In this document: positions 47,566 through 57,056 of the stretch, piece after piece
How positions within the stretch are numbered: the stretch's first letter is position 1
How the letters are laid out: every line of letters starts with the position of its first letter
Made by a program: the position numbers and the translations under genes
Origin: Achromobacter sp. UMC71
GTDB lineage: Bacteria; Pseudomonadota; Gammaproteobacteria; Burkholderiales; Burkholderiaceae_B
Direction: 5' to 3'
DNA length: 64,000 bases
Assembly (NCBI RefSeq): GCF_014170305.1
Contig: NZ_LZZT01000040.1
Span: 25,038-89,037, forward strand
Notes under the pieces: generated by a model
Seen by the model: only the letters and a program-made list of their open reading frames with translations
What the model was told of the DNA's origin: nothing
Database searches by the model: none

Positions 47566-47841
47566 AGATGCGTCCTTTAGCGCCCGGTACCGCCGGGACA
47601 TAGGTTCATGAGGCGCGTTGCACCCCGGACTGCATGACATACGCTGATCTGGGCGCGACGCTTTAGCGGATTTGGCAAGAGCCGCGCAATGCGCTTGACC
47701 CCTGCCGTCGCCCCGCAAGTTGTCGGTTAACTCGGCGACCTGCCGATTTTAAGCGAAAATGCGATTCTTATGCTTGTGCCGCGGGAGGGGTCTTTCCCGC
47801 GAGCACCGGCATCACCATGCCCGATCTCACTCATTTGCCGC

Positions 47842-48708
47842 ATGCTGCTCGTCCTGTTCCGCCTGTTTGCCGCCCTGCCCCTGCCCGTCGCGCACGCGCT
47901 GGGGCGCCTGCTTGGCCGCGCCGCCTATGCGTTTCCAGGCAAATACCGGCGCCGGCTGCAGGCCAATGCCGCCCAAGCCGGCTACCCGGGCGCGGCCTTT
48001 GCCCGCCAGGCGGCGGGCGAGGCCGGCGCGATGATCCTGGAAATGCCGCGGGTCTGGTTCCGCAATGAGCCCAGCCTAGCCCAGGTCGTGTCCGACGACA
48101 ACGCCATCGTGGATGCCGCCCGCGCCGAAAACCGCGGCATCCTGTTCCTGACCCCGCACCTGGGCTGCTTCGAGATCACCGCCCGCTACCTGGCCCGCCA
48201 GATGCCCATGACGGTGATGTTCCGCCCCCCGCGCAAGGACATCCTGGCGCCGCTGCTGGAAACCGCCCGCAACAGCTCGGCCGTCAACGCCGTGCCCGCC
48301 ACCATGCAAGGCGTGCGCGAATTCGTGCGCGCCCTGCGGCGCGGCGAATCGGTGGGCATGCTGCCCGACCAGGCGCCCGGCGTCGGCGACGGCGTCTGGG
48401 CGCCCTTTTTCGGGCGCATGGCCTACACCATGACCTTGCCCGGCAAGCTGGCCACCCAGACCGGCGTGCCGATCATCCTGACCGCCGGCGAACGCTTGCC
48501 CGGTGGCCGCGGCTGGCGCATCCATTATGTGCGGGTGCCCGAACCCCTGCCCGCCGACCCGCAGGCCCAGGCCGCGCTGCTGAACGCCGCCATGGAGACC
48601 CTGATCCGCCGCTGCCCGCAGCAATATCTCTGGAGCTACAACCGGTACAAGACCCCCCGCGGCGCGCCGCCGGCGCCCGCCGACGGCACCGCCACCGAAC
48701 CCGGCTGA
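47842..48708 (+). CDS. lpxL: Lipid A acyltransferase, LpxL/HtrB family (first copy)
   Basis: This 288-aa membrane-anchored enzyme adds a secondary acyl chain to Kdo-lipid A. It has an N-terminal hydrophobic anchor (LLVLFRLFAALPLPVAHALG), the catalytic HX4E motif HLGCFE and the downstream LPDQAPGVGDGVWAPFFGR. The chosen ATG (47842) avoids a Pro-rich upstream extension. It diverges from metK and lies 52 bp before a second acyltransferase; Bordetella carries a comparable pair of LpxL paralogues. Confidence 0.92.
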   Translation: MLLVLFRLFAALPLPVAHALGRLLGRAAYAFPGKYRRRLQANAAQAGYPGAAFARQAAGEAGAMILEMPRVWFRNEPSLAQVVSDDNAIVDAARAENRGILFLTPHLGCFEITARYLARQMPMTVMFRPPRKDILAPLLETARNSSAVNAVPATMQGVREFVRALRRGESVGMLPDQAPGVGDGVWAPFFGRMAYTMTLPGKLATQTGVPIILTAGERLPGGRGWRIHYVRVPEPLPADPQAQAALLNAAMETLIRRCPQQYLWSYNRYKTPRGAPPAPADGTATEPG

Positions 48709-48760
48709 CGCCACCGCAGCGCCTCTTCCGCCGCCCAGGTCTTATGCCTCACCCTTGCCC

Positions 48761-49663
48761 ATGAACGATTCAAAAACGGATAAAAAAACGCGCACGCTGG
48801 TGTCGCTGCTGAAATGGTTCGGCCGCATGCGGCCCGGCACCCGCCAACGCATCGGCGCCGCGCTCGGCTGGCTGGCCATGCACCTGGCCAAATCGCGCAC
48901 GCGCATCGTGCGCCGCAATCTCGAACTGTGCTTTCCCGATCAACCCGAAACCGTGCGCGAGCGCTGGGTACGCGAACATTTCCGGGCCCTGGCGCAATCC
49001 ATCGTCGACCGCGGCGTGCTCTGGTATGGCACGCCCGAGGCCATCAAGGACATGGTCACGCAAAGCGGCGCCGAACGCATCAATGAACTGACCGCCCAGG
49101 GCCGCACCGTCATCCTGCTGGCGCCGCACTTCATCGGCCTGGACGCCGCCGCCACCCGCCTGACCATGGAAGTACCCAGCGCGGCCACCATGTACACCCC
49201 GCAAAGCGACCCGCATATCGACGCGGTCGTGGCCGCCGGACGCGCGCGTTTCAACGAGGTCTTCCTGGTCAGCCGCAAGGATGGCGTGCGCGAACTGATC
49301 CGCCATCTGCGCGCACCGCGCCCGGTGTATTACCTGCCCGACATGGACTTCGGCCGCCAGGGCGCCGTGTTCGTGCCGTTCTTCGGCATCCAGGCGGCCA
49401 CCCTGCTGGCGACCGCCCAGCTGGCCAAGAAATGGGACGCGGCAGTACTGCCCATCCTGGATTTCTGGAATCCGGAAACCGGTCGTTACCACGCCGAAGT
49501 GCTGCCCCCGCTGGAAAACTTCCCGGGAGACGACACGCTGGAAGACGCCACCGCGCGCCTGAACCGCGAGCTCGAAGCCTGGGTGCGCCGCTGCCCCAGC
49601 CAGTACTACTGGGTCCACCGCCGCTTCAAGACCCGGCCGCCGGGCGAAGCCAAGATCTACTAG
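48761..49663 (+). CDS. Lipid A acyltransferase, LpxL/HtrB family (second copy)
   Basis: This 300-aa paralogue contains RTRIVRRNLELCFPD, the catalytic HX4D motif HFIGLD, and LPDMDFGRQGAVFVPFFGI, ending in the family's PSQYYWVHRRFKTRPPGE. It is clearly diverged from the first copy, so the two probably modify different positions of lipid A or act under different conditions. ATG 48761 was chosen over an in-frame TTG six bases earlier. Confidence 0.91.
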   Translation: MNDSKTDKKTRTLVSLLKWFGRMRPGTRQRIGAALGWLAMHLAKSRTRIVRRNLELCFPDQPETVRERWVREHFRALAQSIVDRGVLWYGTPEAIKDMVTQSGAERINELTAQGRTVILLAPHFIGLDAAATRLTMEVPSAATMYTPQSDPHIDAVVAAGRARFNEVFLVSRKDGVRELIRHLRAPRPVYYLPDMDFGRQGAVFVPFFGIQAATLLATAQLAKKWDAAVLPILDFWNPETGRYHAEVLPPLENFPGDDTLEDATARLNRELEAWVRRCPSQYYWVHRRFKTRPPGEAKIY

Positions 49664-49780
49664 TCGGCGGGCGCCCCTGCGGCGGGACGCCGCAAGTGGC
49701 CAGGCCGCCCGCACGCAACATTGCCCGCCGGCGCCACGGCGCTGGCGGTTTCCCGCGCCAGAATGGGCGATAATCCCCCC

Positions 49781-50674
49781 ATGAACTGGAACTTCACCAA
49801 AATGCATGGCGCGGGCAACGACTTCGTCGTGCTCGACGGCGTTCGCCAGGCCATCGAAATGACGCCCGAACGCGCCCGCGCGCTCGGCGACCGGCACTTC
49901 GGCATCGGCGCCGACCAGATCCTGCTGGTCGAACCCGCCACCCGGCCCGACGCCGATTTCCGCTACCGCATTTTCAATTCCGACGGCAGCGAAGTCGAGC
50001 ATTGCGGCAACGGCGCGCGCTGCTTCGTGCGCTTCGTGCACGAACAAGGCCTGTCCGACCGCAATCCGCTGCGCGCCGAGATCGCCACCGGCATTCTGGT
50101 CCTGGACGAAGGCGACGACGAACAGGTCACCGTCGACATGGGCAGCACCCGCTTCGACCCGGCCGCATTGCCTTTTGACACCGCCGGACTGACATCGCGC
50201 ACCGAAGGCCAGGACACCCTCTGGGAGCTGCCGCTGGATGCGCCTGCCGGCCTGCCGCAAAACGTAGCCCTGTCCGCCGTGGCCATTTCCAACCCGCATG
50301 CGGTGCAGGTGGTCGACAATGTCGATACCGCGCCCGTCGCCGTCATCGGCCCGCTGATCGAAAATCACCCGCGCTTCGCGCGCCGGGTCAACGCCGGCTT
50401 CATGCAGGTGGTCGACCGCCACAACATCCGGCTGCGCGTGCACGAACGCGGCGCCGGCGAAACCCTGGCTTGCGGCACCGGCGCCTGCGCCGCGGTCGCG
50501 GCCGGCATCCGCCGCGGCCTGCTCGATTCCCCGGTGCGCGTGCAAACGCGCGGCGGCGTGCTGACCGTCGCCTGGACCGACGGCCAGTTGCGCATGACCG
50601 GCCCGGCCGAATCCGTCTTCACGGGGCTGGTCGACATCGACAAGCTCGTCTTTTCCATGGCGCTGAACCGATAA
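49781..50674 (+). CDS. dapF: Diaminopimelate epimerase
   Basis: This 297-aa enzyme converts LL- to meso-diaminopimelate for lysine and peptidoglycan. The two-cysteine acid/base pair is visible: Cys75 in EHCGNGARC and Cys231 in LACGTGACA, with MHGAGNDF at the N-terminus. It heads a dapF-DUF484-xerC series spaced by only 4 and 5 nt, an order also conserved in enterics. Confidence 0.97.
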   Translation: MNWNFTKMHGAGNDFVVLDGVRQAIEMTPERARALGDRHFGIGADQILLVEPATRPDADFRYRIFNSDGSEVEHCGNGARCFVRFVHEQGLSDRNPLRAEIATGILVLDEGDDEQVTVDMGSTRFDPAALPFDTAGLTSRTEGQDTLWELPLDAPAGLPQNVALSAVAISNPHAVQVVDNVDTAPVAVIGPLIENHPRFARRVNAGFMQVVDRHNIRLRVHERGAGETLACGTGACAAVAAGIRRGLLDSPVRVQTRGGVLTVAWTDGQLRMTGPAESVFTGLVDIDKLVFSMALNR

Positions 50675-50678
50675 CCCC

Positions 50679-51356
50679 ATGACCGATACCGCTTTCACCG
50701 CCCAGGACATCGCCGCTTTCCTGCAGGAACATCCCGGCTTCTTCGACCAGCACGCCGACGTCTTCGCCACGCTGCAGGTGCCGCATCCGCACGGCTCGCG
50801 CGCCATCTCGCTGGGCGAACGCCAGATCCTCACGCTGCGCGAACGCAACCGCGAACTCGAATGGCGCCTGAACGAACTGGTGCGCAACGCCACCGCCAAC
50901 GAAACCATCGGCGGCCACGTCGCCAAGTGGTGCTGCCGCCTGCTGTCCGAAAACGACCCGCAGCTGGTGCCTGGCGAAATCGCGCTGGGCCTGGCCGAGC
51001 AGTTCGACATCAACCATGTGGCGCTGCGCCTGTGGAACCTGCCTGACCTGCCCGAAACCGGCTATGGCGAGCCCGTCACGCAAGACGTGCGCACCTTCAC
51101 CGACAGCCTGAAAACACCGTATTGCGGCACCGACACCGCCTTTGAGGCCGCCGGCTGGCTGGATGCCAAGCCCAAGTCGCTGGCCCTGGTGCCGCTGCGC
51201 CTGGAAGCCGACGGCGCCAGCGTAGGCTTGCTGGTGCTGGGATCGGACGACGCCGAACGCTTCACCCCCGACATGGGCACCGCGTTCCTGGAATCCATCG
51301 GCCAGCTGGCCTCGGCCGCGCTGCACCGGCTGAACCCGGCCGCGCCCAAGGCCTGA
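50679..51356 (+). CDS. DUF484 family protein
   Basis: This 225-aa protein has the N-terminal DUF484 helix block (DIAAFLQEHPGFFDQHADVFATLQVPH, split 7-33; SLGERQILTLRERNRELE) followed by a GAF-like domain (LALVPLRLEADGASVGLLVLGSDD). Function is unproven; its conserved position between dapF and xerC suggests a link with chromosome or cell-envelope processes. It starts 4 nt after dapF. Confidence 0.92.
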   Translation: MTDTAFTAQDIAAFLQEHPGFFDQHADVFATLQVPHPHGSRAISLGERQILTLRERNRELEWRLNELVRNATANETIGGHVAKWCCRLLSENDPQLVPGEIALGLAEQFDINHVALRLWNLPDLPETGYGEPVTQDVRTFTDSLKTPYCGTDTAFEAAGWLDAKPKSLALVPLRLEADGASVGLLVLGSDDAERFTPDMGTAFLESIGQLASAALHRLNPAAPKA

Positions 51357-51361
51357 TCCCC

Positions 51362-52366
51362 ATGACAGCGGGGGCTCCGGAGCACGCCATGCCAGACCCG
51401 CAAGCCCCGGACGCCCCGCTGCCAGACCCGATGGCCGCCTGGCTGCGCCATCTGGAAGCCAACCGCCGCTATTCCCCCCACACGCTGGACGGCTACCGGC
51501 GCGAACTGCACTTCCTGCGCGAACTGGCTGACCGCGCCAAGCTGCCGCTGGACAAGCTGAGCAACGGCCACATCCGCCAATTCGTCGCGCGGCTACATGC
51601 CCAGGGCCGCGGCCCGCGCAGCCTGGCCCGCACGCTGGCGGCCTGGCGCGGCTTCTATCAGTGGTGGGCCCCTGCCATCGGCCTGGCCGGCAATCCCGTC
51701 GCCGGCGTGCGCGCCCCGAAGGCGCCGCGCGGCCTGCCCAAGGCCCTGTCCGTGGAACAGACCCAGGCGCTGCTCGACCGCCCGCAGGCCCAGGTCGCCA
51801 CCGAACCGGCCCCGCTGCGCGACCAGGCCATGTTCGAATTGCTGTATTCCAGCGGGCTGCGTTTGTCTGAACTGGTGGGGCTGGACCTGCGCTACGAGCG
51901 CTCGGCCGACTATGAATCACGCGGCTGGCTCAACCTGGACGAAGCCGAAGTCATCGTGCTGGGCAAGGGCGGCAAGCGCCGCTCGGTGCCGGTCGGCCAA
52001 GCCGCCCTGGCCGCCCTGCGCCGCTGGATCGACGTGCGTGCGCAACTGGCGCCGCCGGCCGCGCAGCCCCAGGACGCGGCCGCGCTGTTCCTGGGCGCAC
52101 GGGGCCGGCGCATTTCGCCGCGCGTGGTGCAGCTGCAATTGGCTCATGTCGCGCAGACCGCCGGCCTGCCCACCCACGTGCATCCGCACGTGCTGCGCCA
52201 CAGCTTCGCCAGCCACGTCCTGCAATCGGCCCAGGACCTGCGCGCCGTGCAGGAAATGCTGGGCCACGCCAACATCTCCACCACCCAGATCTACACCCGG
52301 CTGGACTTCCAGCACCTGGCCCGCGCCTACGACCAGGCGCATCCGCGCGCCGGGCGCAAATCCTGA
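51362..52366 (+). CDS. xerC: Tyrosine recombinase XerC
   Basis: This 334-aa site-specific recombinase resolves chromosome dimers at dif together with XerD. It has the SAM-like core-binding N-domain (WLRHLEANRRYSPHTLDGYRREL) and the full catalytic set: Arg167 in LRLSEL, Lys202 in GKGGKRR, His276 and Arg279 in HVLRHSFASH, His302 in LGHANIS and nucleophile Tyr311. The first ATG gives about 20 residues of Pro-rich leader; the ATG nine codons later is possible. It has no integrase-like neighbours and is housekeeping. Confidence 0.95.
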   Translation: MTAGAPEHAMPDPQAPDAPLPDPMAAWLRHLEANRRYSPHTLDGYRRELHFLRELADRAKLPLDKLSNGHIRQFVARLHAQGRGPRSLARTLAAWRGFYQWWAPAIGLAGNPVAGVRAPKAPRGLPKALSVEQTQALLDRPQAQVATEPAPLRDQAMFELLYSSGLRLSELVGLDLRYERSADYESRGWLNLDEAEVIVLGKGGKRRSVPVGQAALAALRRWIDVRAQLAPPAAQPQDAAALFLGARGRRISPRVVQLQLAHVAQTAGLPTHVHPHVLRHSFASHVLQSAQDLRAVQEMLGHANISTTQIYTRLDFQHLARAYDQAHPRAGRKS

Positions 52367-52376
52367 CGCCGGCGGG

Positions 52377-53528
52377 TCAGCCGCCGCCAGCCAGCATGCC
52401 GCCCAGCAGCAGCACTCCCAACATCAGCACGGCCAATGCGGCCAGGGCTTCCACGCCATAGCGCAGGCGCGCCGCGCCCACGCTGGATAGGCGGCCGCCC
52501 AAGGCCGTGGCCGCGCTGCCGGCGGCAACCGCCAGGCAAGCCAGCGCCGCGACCGTCAGACCCGTGCCCAGGCCCATCGCCAATGCCGACGCCACGCCCG
52601 CCATGAAAAACCCCTGCGACAACGCGAACACCAGCACGATCAACGCGCCGCTGCAGGGGCGCAAGCCCACTGCCAGGATCGCCGACCACGCGCGCCGCCA
52701 GTTCAGCGGCCCCACCATCTGCTCCGGCGGCGGCACATGGGCATGGCCGCAACCGCAGTCGTCGTGATGCTGGTGATGGATGTGGGCATGTTCCGGCGCA
52801 TGGCCCTGCAAACCCTTCTGCGCGGCCACCGGTCGCACGGGTGCCGTCTGTACCGTGATGGCCCGTAACGCCGCGCCCCCCTTCAAGACCGGGCCCGGCA
52901 CCACGATCACGGCCGGCATTGACACGACGGTGGCCTGCCCCGCCTGCCGTTCCACGGCCACCCGCTTGCGCAGCAATGGCCGGACCGCCTTGACCCACAC
53001 CAGCCACGCGCCCAGCAGCGTCACCAGCGCGTATGACGCCAGCTCCAGCCAGCGCGTGGCCTGGTTCATGGTGGCCGCCGTCGCGTTAAACACCAGCGCC
53101 AGCGCCGTCACCATCGCAATCGCCACCAGGGCCTGCGCCAACGAAGACACCAGGGCCAGCACGGCGCCGTTGCGCGCGGTCTGCCGGTTGGCCAATACAT
53201 ACGAGGAAATCACCGCCTTGCCATGGCCCGGTCCCAACGCGTGGAAGACGCCGTAGGCGAAGGACAGGCCGATCAGCGTCCAGGCCGCGCCGCCATCGGC
53301 CTGCCAGGCCCGCACCGCGCCCGTCAGCTGACGGTAGAAGTGGCTTTGCCACACCGACACCTGGCCGAAAAAGCTCGCCAGCCAGCTTGGGCCGCCCAGG
53401 CCTGCGCCGCTTTCCGGCACGCCGAACGGGTGCGCGCCCTGCGCGTCGGCCGCGCCCATCCAGCTCATGGCGGCCAGTGCCAGCAGCCATGCCAGCGCGG
53501 CGGCGGCCGGACGCCGGATCACGAACAT
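52377..53528 (-). CDS. NicO/RcnA-family nickel/cobalt(-like) membrane transporter
   Basis: This 383-aa protein has a signal-like N-terminus, six or seven membrane segments, the NicO motif GVFHALGPGHGKAVISSYVLA, a cytoplasmic His-rich loop (HAPEHAHIHHQHHDDCGCGHAH) and a second motif AVGLRPCSGALIVLVFAL. The family exports Ni/Co or, in DUF1007-linked forms, is associated with zinc handling. It overlaps DUF1007 by 10 nt and belongs to the znu operon. The start (ATG 53526-53528) is where the family similarity begins; a much longer in-frame extension upstream is antisense noise. Confidence 0.9.
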   Translation of the reverse strand: MFVIRRPAAAALAWLLALAAMSWMGAADAQGAHPFGVPESGAGLGGPSWLASFFGQVSVWQSHFYRQLTGAVRAWQADGGAAWTLIGLSFAYGVFHALGPGHGKAVISSYVLANRQTARNGAVLALVSSLAQALVAIAMVTALALVFNATAATMNQATRWLELASYALVTLLGAWLVWVKAVRPLLRKRVAVERQAGQATVVSMPAVIVVPGPVLKGGAALRAITVQTAPVRPVAAQKGLQGHAPEHAHIHHQHHDDCGCGHAHVPPPEQMVGPLNWRRAWSAILAVGLRPCSGALIVLVFALSQGFFMAGVASALAMGLGTGLTVAALACLAVAAGSAATALGGRLSSVGAARLRYGVEALAALAVLMLGVLLLGGMLAGGG

Positions 53529-54202
53529 TGGACCTCGATGCGGTGCGTCAGCCCCTTGGTAATGGCAAAGAGTTCTTCCGGCAGCGCATCCGGATCGGCC
53601 GGTATCGCGGCCAGTTGCTGCATGGTGTTCCAATCCAGTTCCTTGGGCTTGCGGTACGCCGGCTTGCAGGCCGCCGCGCCCGGCCCGCCCAGCGTCACGG
53701 CGCCCTTCTCGTCGAAGGCGTAGGCCACGAAATACGTCGGATCGTAGATGTCGACCTGGGCGCCCGCGGCGTCCAGCGCGGCGGGCTCGGCCAGCGGCAA
53801 CGTGAAGGCCAGCGCCAATCGGCCGGTCTTGGCGTTCCAGGTCACGCGCGCATCGCGCGGCGCGGCGAACGCCGCGGTCTTGCCCGCCACGGTGACGCGG
53901 GTGAAATAGTGCGAGACCGGCTCGCCCAGCGCCTTCATCCAGTCTTGCGCCATGCCCTTCAAGGTGTCGTCGGCAAGCGTGCCGCCCTTGCCTTTCTTGA
54001 GCCCTTGCGTGGCGTAGGCGCCGAACATCTCGTCGAACAGCCAGACCTGCCGCACCGCGGTGATGCGATGCTGCTCGTCCAGATCGACCACCGCGCGGGC
54101 GTCGATCCACATATGCGGGTGCGCGCCGGCGGCAGTGGCCGCCAGCGCGCCCGTCGCGGCGATCAGGGCTGCAAGGCCGCGGCGAGCTGACGTACGTTCC
54201 AT
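53519..54202 (-). CDS. DUF1007 periplasmic protein
   Basis: This 227-aa protein has a signal peptide cut after AAGA, immediately followed by HPHMWIDARA, the likely N-terminal metal-binding HxHxxxD motif of DUF1007 (PF06226). Later it carries YDPTYFVAY and two C-terminal-half cysteines (AACKP, VQCS). DUF1007 genes often pair with NicO-type transporters, as here, and probably act as metal chaperones. It overlaps znuA by 40 nt. Confidence 0.88.
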   Translation of the reverse strand: MERTSARRGLAALIAATGALAATAAGAHPHMWIDARAVVDLDEQHRITAVRQVWLFDEMFGAYATQGLKKGKGGTLADDTLKGMAQDWMKALGEPVSHYFTRVTVAGKTAAFAAPRDARVTWNAKTGRLALAFTLPLAEPAALDAAGAQVDIYDPTYFVAYAFDEKGAVTLGGPGAAACKPAYRKPKELDWNTMQQLAAIPADPDALPEELFAITKGLTHRIEVQCS

Positions 54203-55146
54203 TCAAACATTTCCAGGTAGGTGGCGCCGGGTTGTCCAGGCTTGGACAGCGCGTCGGAATAAAGCGTACCACCCACTTTGGCGCCCGTTTCGCGCGCGAT
54301 CTGCTGCACCAGACGCGGGCTGGTGATGTTCTCGACGAACACCGCCGGCACCTTGTCGCGCTTGACCTGCTCGATGATGCGCGCCACGTCGCCGGCCGCG
54401 GGCTCCGCCGCAGTCGACACGCCGACGGCCGAAATGAATTCCACGCCATAGGCGTCGCCGAAGTAGCCGAATGCGTCATGCGACGTGACCACCTTGCGAC
54501 GCTCCGCCGGAATCGCCGCGAAGGTCTTGCGCACCGCCGCGTCGGCTGCCTGCAAGCGGGCGATGTAGGCATCGGCGCGCTGGCGGTAGGCGTCGGCGTG
54601 CGCCGGGTCTGCGGCGGCCAGGCCGTCGGCCACGTTGCGCGCGTAGATCACGCCGTTGGCCAGGTTCTGCCAGGCATGCGGGTCGGCGTCGCCATGATGG
54701 TGGCCGTCTTCGCCGCCATGGGCATGGGCCGAGCCATGATCCTGGTCCTTGTCGCCGTGGTCGTGGCCATGGCCGGCGAACTTGCGCGGCGTGATGCCCT
54801 TGGACGCCACCACGGTCTGGCCGGCAAAGCCCGACGCCTTGACCAGCCTGGGCAGCCAGGCCTCGAAATCCAGCCCGTTCACGAACAGCACCTTGGCGAC
54901 CGACAGCTTCTTGGCATCGGCGGGGGTGGGTTCGTATTCATGGGCATCGCCGTCGGGACCGACCAGCGTGGTCAGCTGCACGTCATCGCCGCCGACTTCG
55001 CGCACGATGTCGCCCAGAATGGAAAAGCTGGCCACGGCCTGCAACGGCTGGGCGGCGTGCGCCGCCCCGAACGTCGCGGACAACCACAGGCCGGCGGCGG
55101 CCAGCAAGGCGCGGCGGCGCGACAGCGCCGGCAATAGGGTAGGCAT
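54163..55146 (-). CDS. znuA: High-affinity zinc ABC transporter binding protein
   Basis: This 327-aa periplasmic protein has a signal peptide (ending AAHAA) and ZnuA-family metal ligands: His in GDAHEYEPTP, His in DPHAWQNL, His in VVTSHDAFGYFG, and Asp in YSDALS. Between the first two lies a His/Asp-rich loop (GHGHDHGDKDQDHG, HAHGGEDGHHHGD), a hallmark that favours zinc over manganese. It is the third-to-last gene in the znu operon; the start (ATG 55144-55146) follows AAGGAGATACGCT. Confidence 0.95.
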   Translation of the reverse strand: MPTLLPALSRRRALLAAAGLWLSATFGAAHAAQPLQAVASFSILGDIVREVGGDDVQLTTLVGPDGDAHEYEPTPADAKKLSVAKVLFVNGLDFEAWLPRLVKASGFAGQTVVASKGITPRKFAGHGHDHGDKDQDHGSAHAHGGEDGHHHGDADPHAWQNLANGVIYARNVADGLAAADPAHADAYRQRADAYIARLQAADAAVRKTFAAIPAERRKVVTSHDAFGYFGDAYGVEFISAVGVSTAAEPAAGDVARIIEQVKRDKVPAVFVENITSPRLVQQIARETGAKVGGTLYSDALSKPGQPGATYLEMFEWNVRQLAAALQP

Positions 55147-55165
55147 AGCGTATCTCCTTGAGGGG

Positions 55166-56032
55166 TCAGGCCCGGCGCGATCTGCGCGGCGCCCGCAGCA
55201 GCCCGCCTTGCGGGCCGCAAACGATGGAAAACAGGTAACAGACGCCGGCGGCCAGGATGATGGCGGGCGAGGCCGGCACATTGAAGTGGTACGACACCAG
55301 CAGGCCGGCGACCGAGGCGGCCACGCCCACGCCAGCGGCCAGCGGAATCTGGCCGGCCGCCGAACGCAGCCAGAAGCGGGCGGCGGCGGCCGGCAGCATC
55401 ATGATGCCGACCACCATCAAGGTACCCAGCACCTGGAAGCCCGCCACCAGGTTCACCACCACCAGCACCAGGAACCCCATGTGGACCCAGCCGCCGCGCC
55501 CGCCGCTGGCGCGCAGGAAGCCCGGGTCCAGGCATTCGGCCACCAGCATCCGGTACAGCCCCGCCAACGCCACCAGCGTGACGCTGGCCGTGCCCGTGAC
55601 CAGCAGCAGCGCCGCGTCGTCCAGGCCCAGCACCGTGCCGAACAGCACGTGCAGCAGGTCCATGTTGGAACCGCGCAGCGACACCAGCAGCACCCCCAGG
55701 CCCAGCGATATCAGGTAGAAGGCGGCGAAACTGGCGTCCTCGCGCAGCGGCGTCAGGCGCGCCACCAGGCCGGCCAGCAGCGCCACGGCCAGGCCGGTGG
55801 CGATGCCACCCAGCATCATCGCGCCCAGCGACAGGCCCGACAGCAAAAAGCCCGCCGCCACGCCCGGCAAAATGGCGTGCGACATGGCGTCGCCCATCAG
55901 GCTCATGCGCCGCAACACCAGGAACACGCCCAGCGGCGCCGCGCCCAGCGACAAGGCGCTGGCGCCGGCCAGCGCGCGGCGCATGAATCCGTAGTCCAGG
56001 AAGGGCGCCACGGCCCACTGCAGCGCGGTCAT
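55166..56032 (-). CDS. znuB: Zinc ABC transporter permease
   Basis: This 288-aa integral membrane protein of the ABC-3 family has about eight helices, with SLGAAPLGVFLVLRRMSLMGDAMSHAILPGVA, FGTVLGLDD and VVGIMMLPAAAARFW. Its ATG overlaps the znuC stop as ATGA. It lies 19 bp before znuA. Confidence 0.94.
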   Translation of the reverse strand: MTALQWAVAPFLDYGFMRRALAGASALSLGAAPLGVFLVLRRMSLMGDAMSHAILPGVAAGFLLSGLSLGAMMLGGIATGLAVALLAGLVARLTPLREDASFAAFYLISLGLGVLLVSLRGSNMDLLHVLFGTVLGLDDAALLLVTGTASVTLVALAGLYRMLVAECLDPGFLRASGGRGGWVHMGFLVLVVVNLVAGFQVLGTLMVVGIMMLPAAAARFWLRSAAGQIPLAAGVGVAASVAGLLVSYHFNVPASPAIILAAGVCYLFSIVCGPQGGLLRAPRRSRRA

Positions 56033-56751
56033 GCGAACGCCCCCGCGTGCCATTGGCGCGCCGTTTTCAGGTGCGTATCGCACAGCGTGGTTTCCGTATC
56101 GCCCCAGGCCACCACCGAGCCGGACAGCAGCAGGCATTGCGGAAAATGGTCGCGCACCATGTCCAGGTCGTGCAGCACGGCGATCACCGTGCGGCCCTGA
56201 CCGTGCAAGCCGCAAAGCAACGCCATCAGGTCGTCGGCCGTGTGGCTGTCCACCGCGGCGAATGGCTCGTCCAGCAGCAGCACGGGCGCGTCCTGCAACA
56301 GCATCCGCGCGAACAGCGTGCGCTGCATCTGCCCGCCGGACAGCGTGTCCACGCCGCGCGCGGCCATGCCCGCCAGGCCCACCGTGTCCAACGCGTGCAG
56401 GCAGCGATCGATTTCCTCGGCCCCGTACCGGCGCCACGCGCCGACGCGACGCCACGCGCCCATTGCCACCAGATCCAGCACGGTCACCGGAAAGGACCGG
56501 TCGAGTTCGGCAGCCTGGGGCAGCCAGGCCAGTTCGGAACGGCCGGCCCCGCCCACGGTGACGCTGCCCGACAGCGGCCGCAGCACCCCCATGATGCCTT
56601 TGATCAATGTCGACTTGCCGGCGCCGTTGGGGCCGACCACGGCGGTCATCGCGCCCGGCTCGAAGCGGCCCGACACGCCGCGCAGGGCCGCATGCCCGTG
56701 CCAGCCGAAGGACGCGTCCCGCAGCTCGATGGCGACTGGCGCGGCGCTCAT
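56029..56751 (-). CDS. znuC: Zinc ABC transporter ATPase
   Basis: This 240-aa ATPase has Walker A VVGPNGAGKSTL, signature DTLSGGQMQR, Walker B PVLLLDEPFAAVD and the switch His in VLHDLDMV. The start ATG (56749-56751, MSAAPVAIEL) overlaps the stop of a 56-aa upstream ORF as ATGA; a GTG 39 bases upstream is the alternative. Zur is expected to repress it through the box at 56947-56968. Confidence 0.93.
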   Translation of the reverse strand: MSAAPVAIELRDASFGWHGHAALRGVSGRFEPGAMTAVVGPNGAGKSTLIKGIMGVLRPLSGSVTVGGAGRSELAWLPQAAELDRSFPVTVLDLVAMGAWRRVGAWRRYGAEEIDRCLHALDTVGLAGMAARGVDTLSGGQMQRTLFARMLLQDAPVLLLDEPFAAVDSHTADDLMALLCGLHGQGRTVIAVLHDLDMVRDHFPQCLLLSGSVVAWGDTETTLCDTHLKTARQWHAGAFA

Positions 56752-56918
56752 CGCGGCCACCAGCCCATGGCCCAGCCGGTGAGCGCCCACAGCACGGCCG
56801 ACGCGGCCAGCGCGTAGGCCATGCGGCGCCAGGCGGACGCCAGGAAGCTGGAACGGGGGTAAGCGCCCGGCCCCGGCGCGGCGCCGGGCCGCGTGGGCAA
56901 AAGCGTGAAATGAGACAT
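56748..56918 (-). CDS. 56-aa predicted membrane protein coupled to znuC
   Basis: This short ORF runs from ATG (56916-56918) to a TGA (56748-56750) that overlaps the znuC ATG as ATGA. Its product has a Pro/Gly-rich N-terminus (PTRPGAAPGPGAYPRSS) and a single hydrophobic helix from about 31 to 54 (MAYALAASAVLWALTGWAMGWW), ending WWPR. It lies between the Zur box and znuC and would be the first gene of the zinc operon. I recognise no family. It may be a small regulatory subunit of the transporter or a leader peptide that couples translation. The upstream bases offer no strong Shine-Dalgarno sequence. Confidence 0.65.
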   Translation of the reverse strand: MSHFTLLPTRPGAAPGPGAYPRSSFLASAWRRMAYALAASAVLWALTGWAMGWWPR

Positions 56919-56946
56919 GGGAACGGCAGGCTGCGGAACAGAATTA

Positions 56947-56968
56947 TTATGTTATATCATAACTAAAA
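56947..56968. promoter_or_regulatory. Zur box between znuC operon and zur
   Basis: TGTTATATCATAACT (56950-56964) agrees with the core of the Zur operator TGTTATA-N-TATAACA except at an inner and an outer base. It stands in a short AT-rich island between the divergent znu operon and zur and is placed to control both. Confidence 0.85.
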
Positions 56969-57056
56969 AGCTTGAATCGGCCGCTTTCGCCCGCATCAAG
57001 GTGTTTTCTGCTACCTTCCAGGCATCTCGCGCGCGTCGCGCGCGTTCCTAATTCAG

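Noticed and set aside
47566..47768. SAM riboswitch in the metK leader
   Set aside because: No arrangement of SAM-I, SAM-II or SAM/SAH conserved elements could be recognised in the minus-strand leader.
51362..52366. XerC as a mobile-element integrase
   Set aside because: It is in the conserved dapF-DUF484-xerC housekeeping order, with no attachment repeats or mobile genes nearby.
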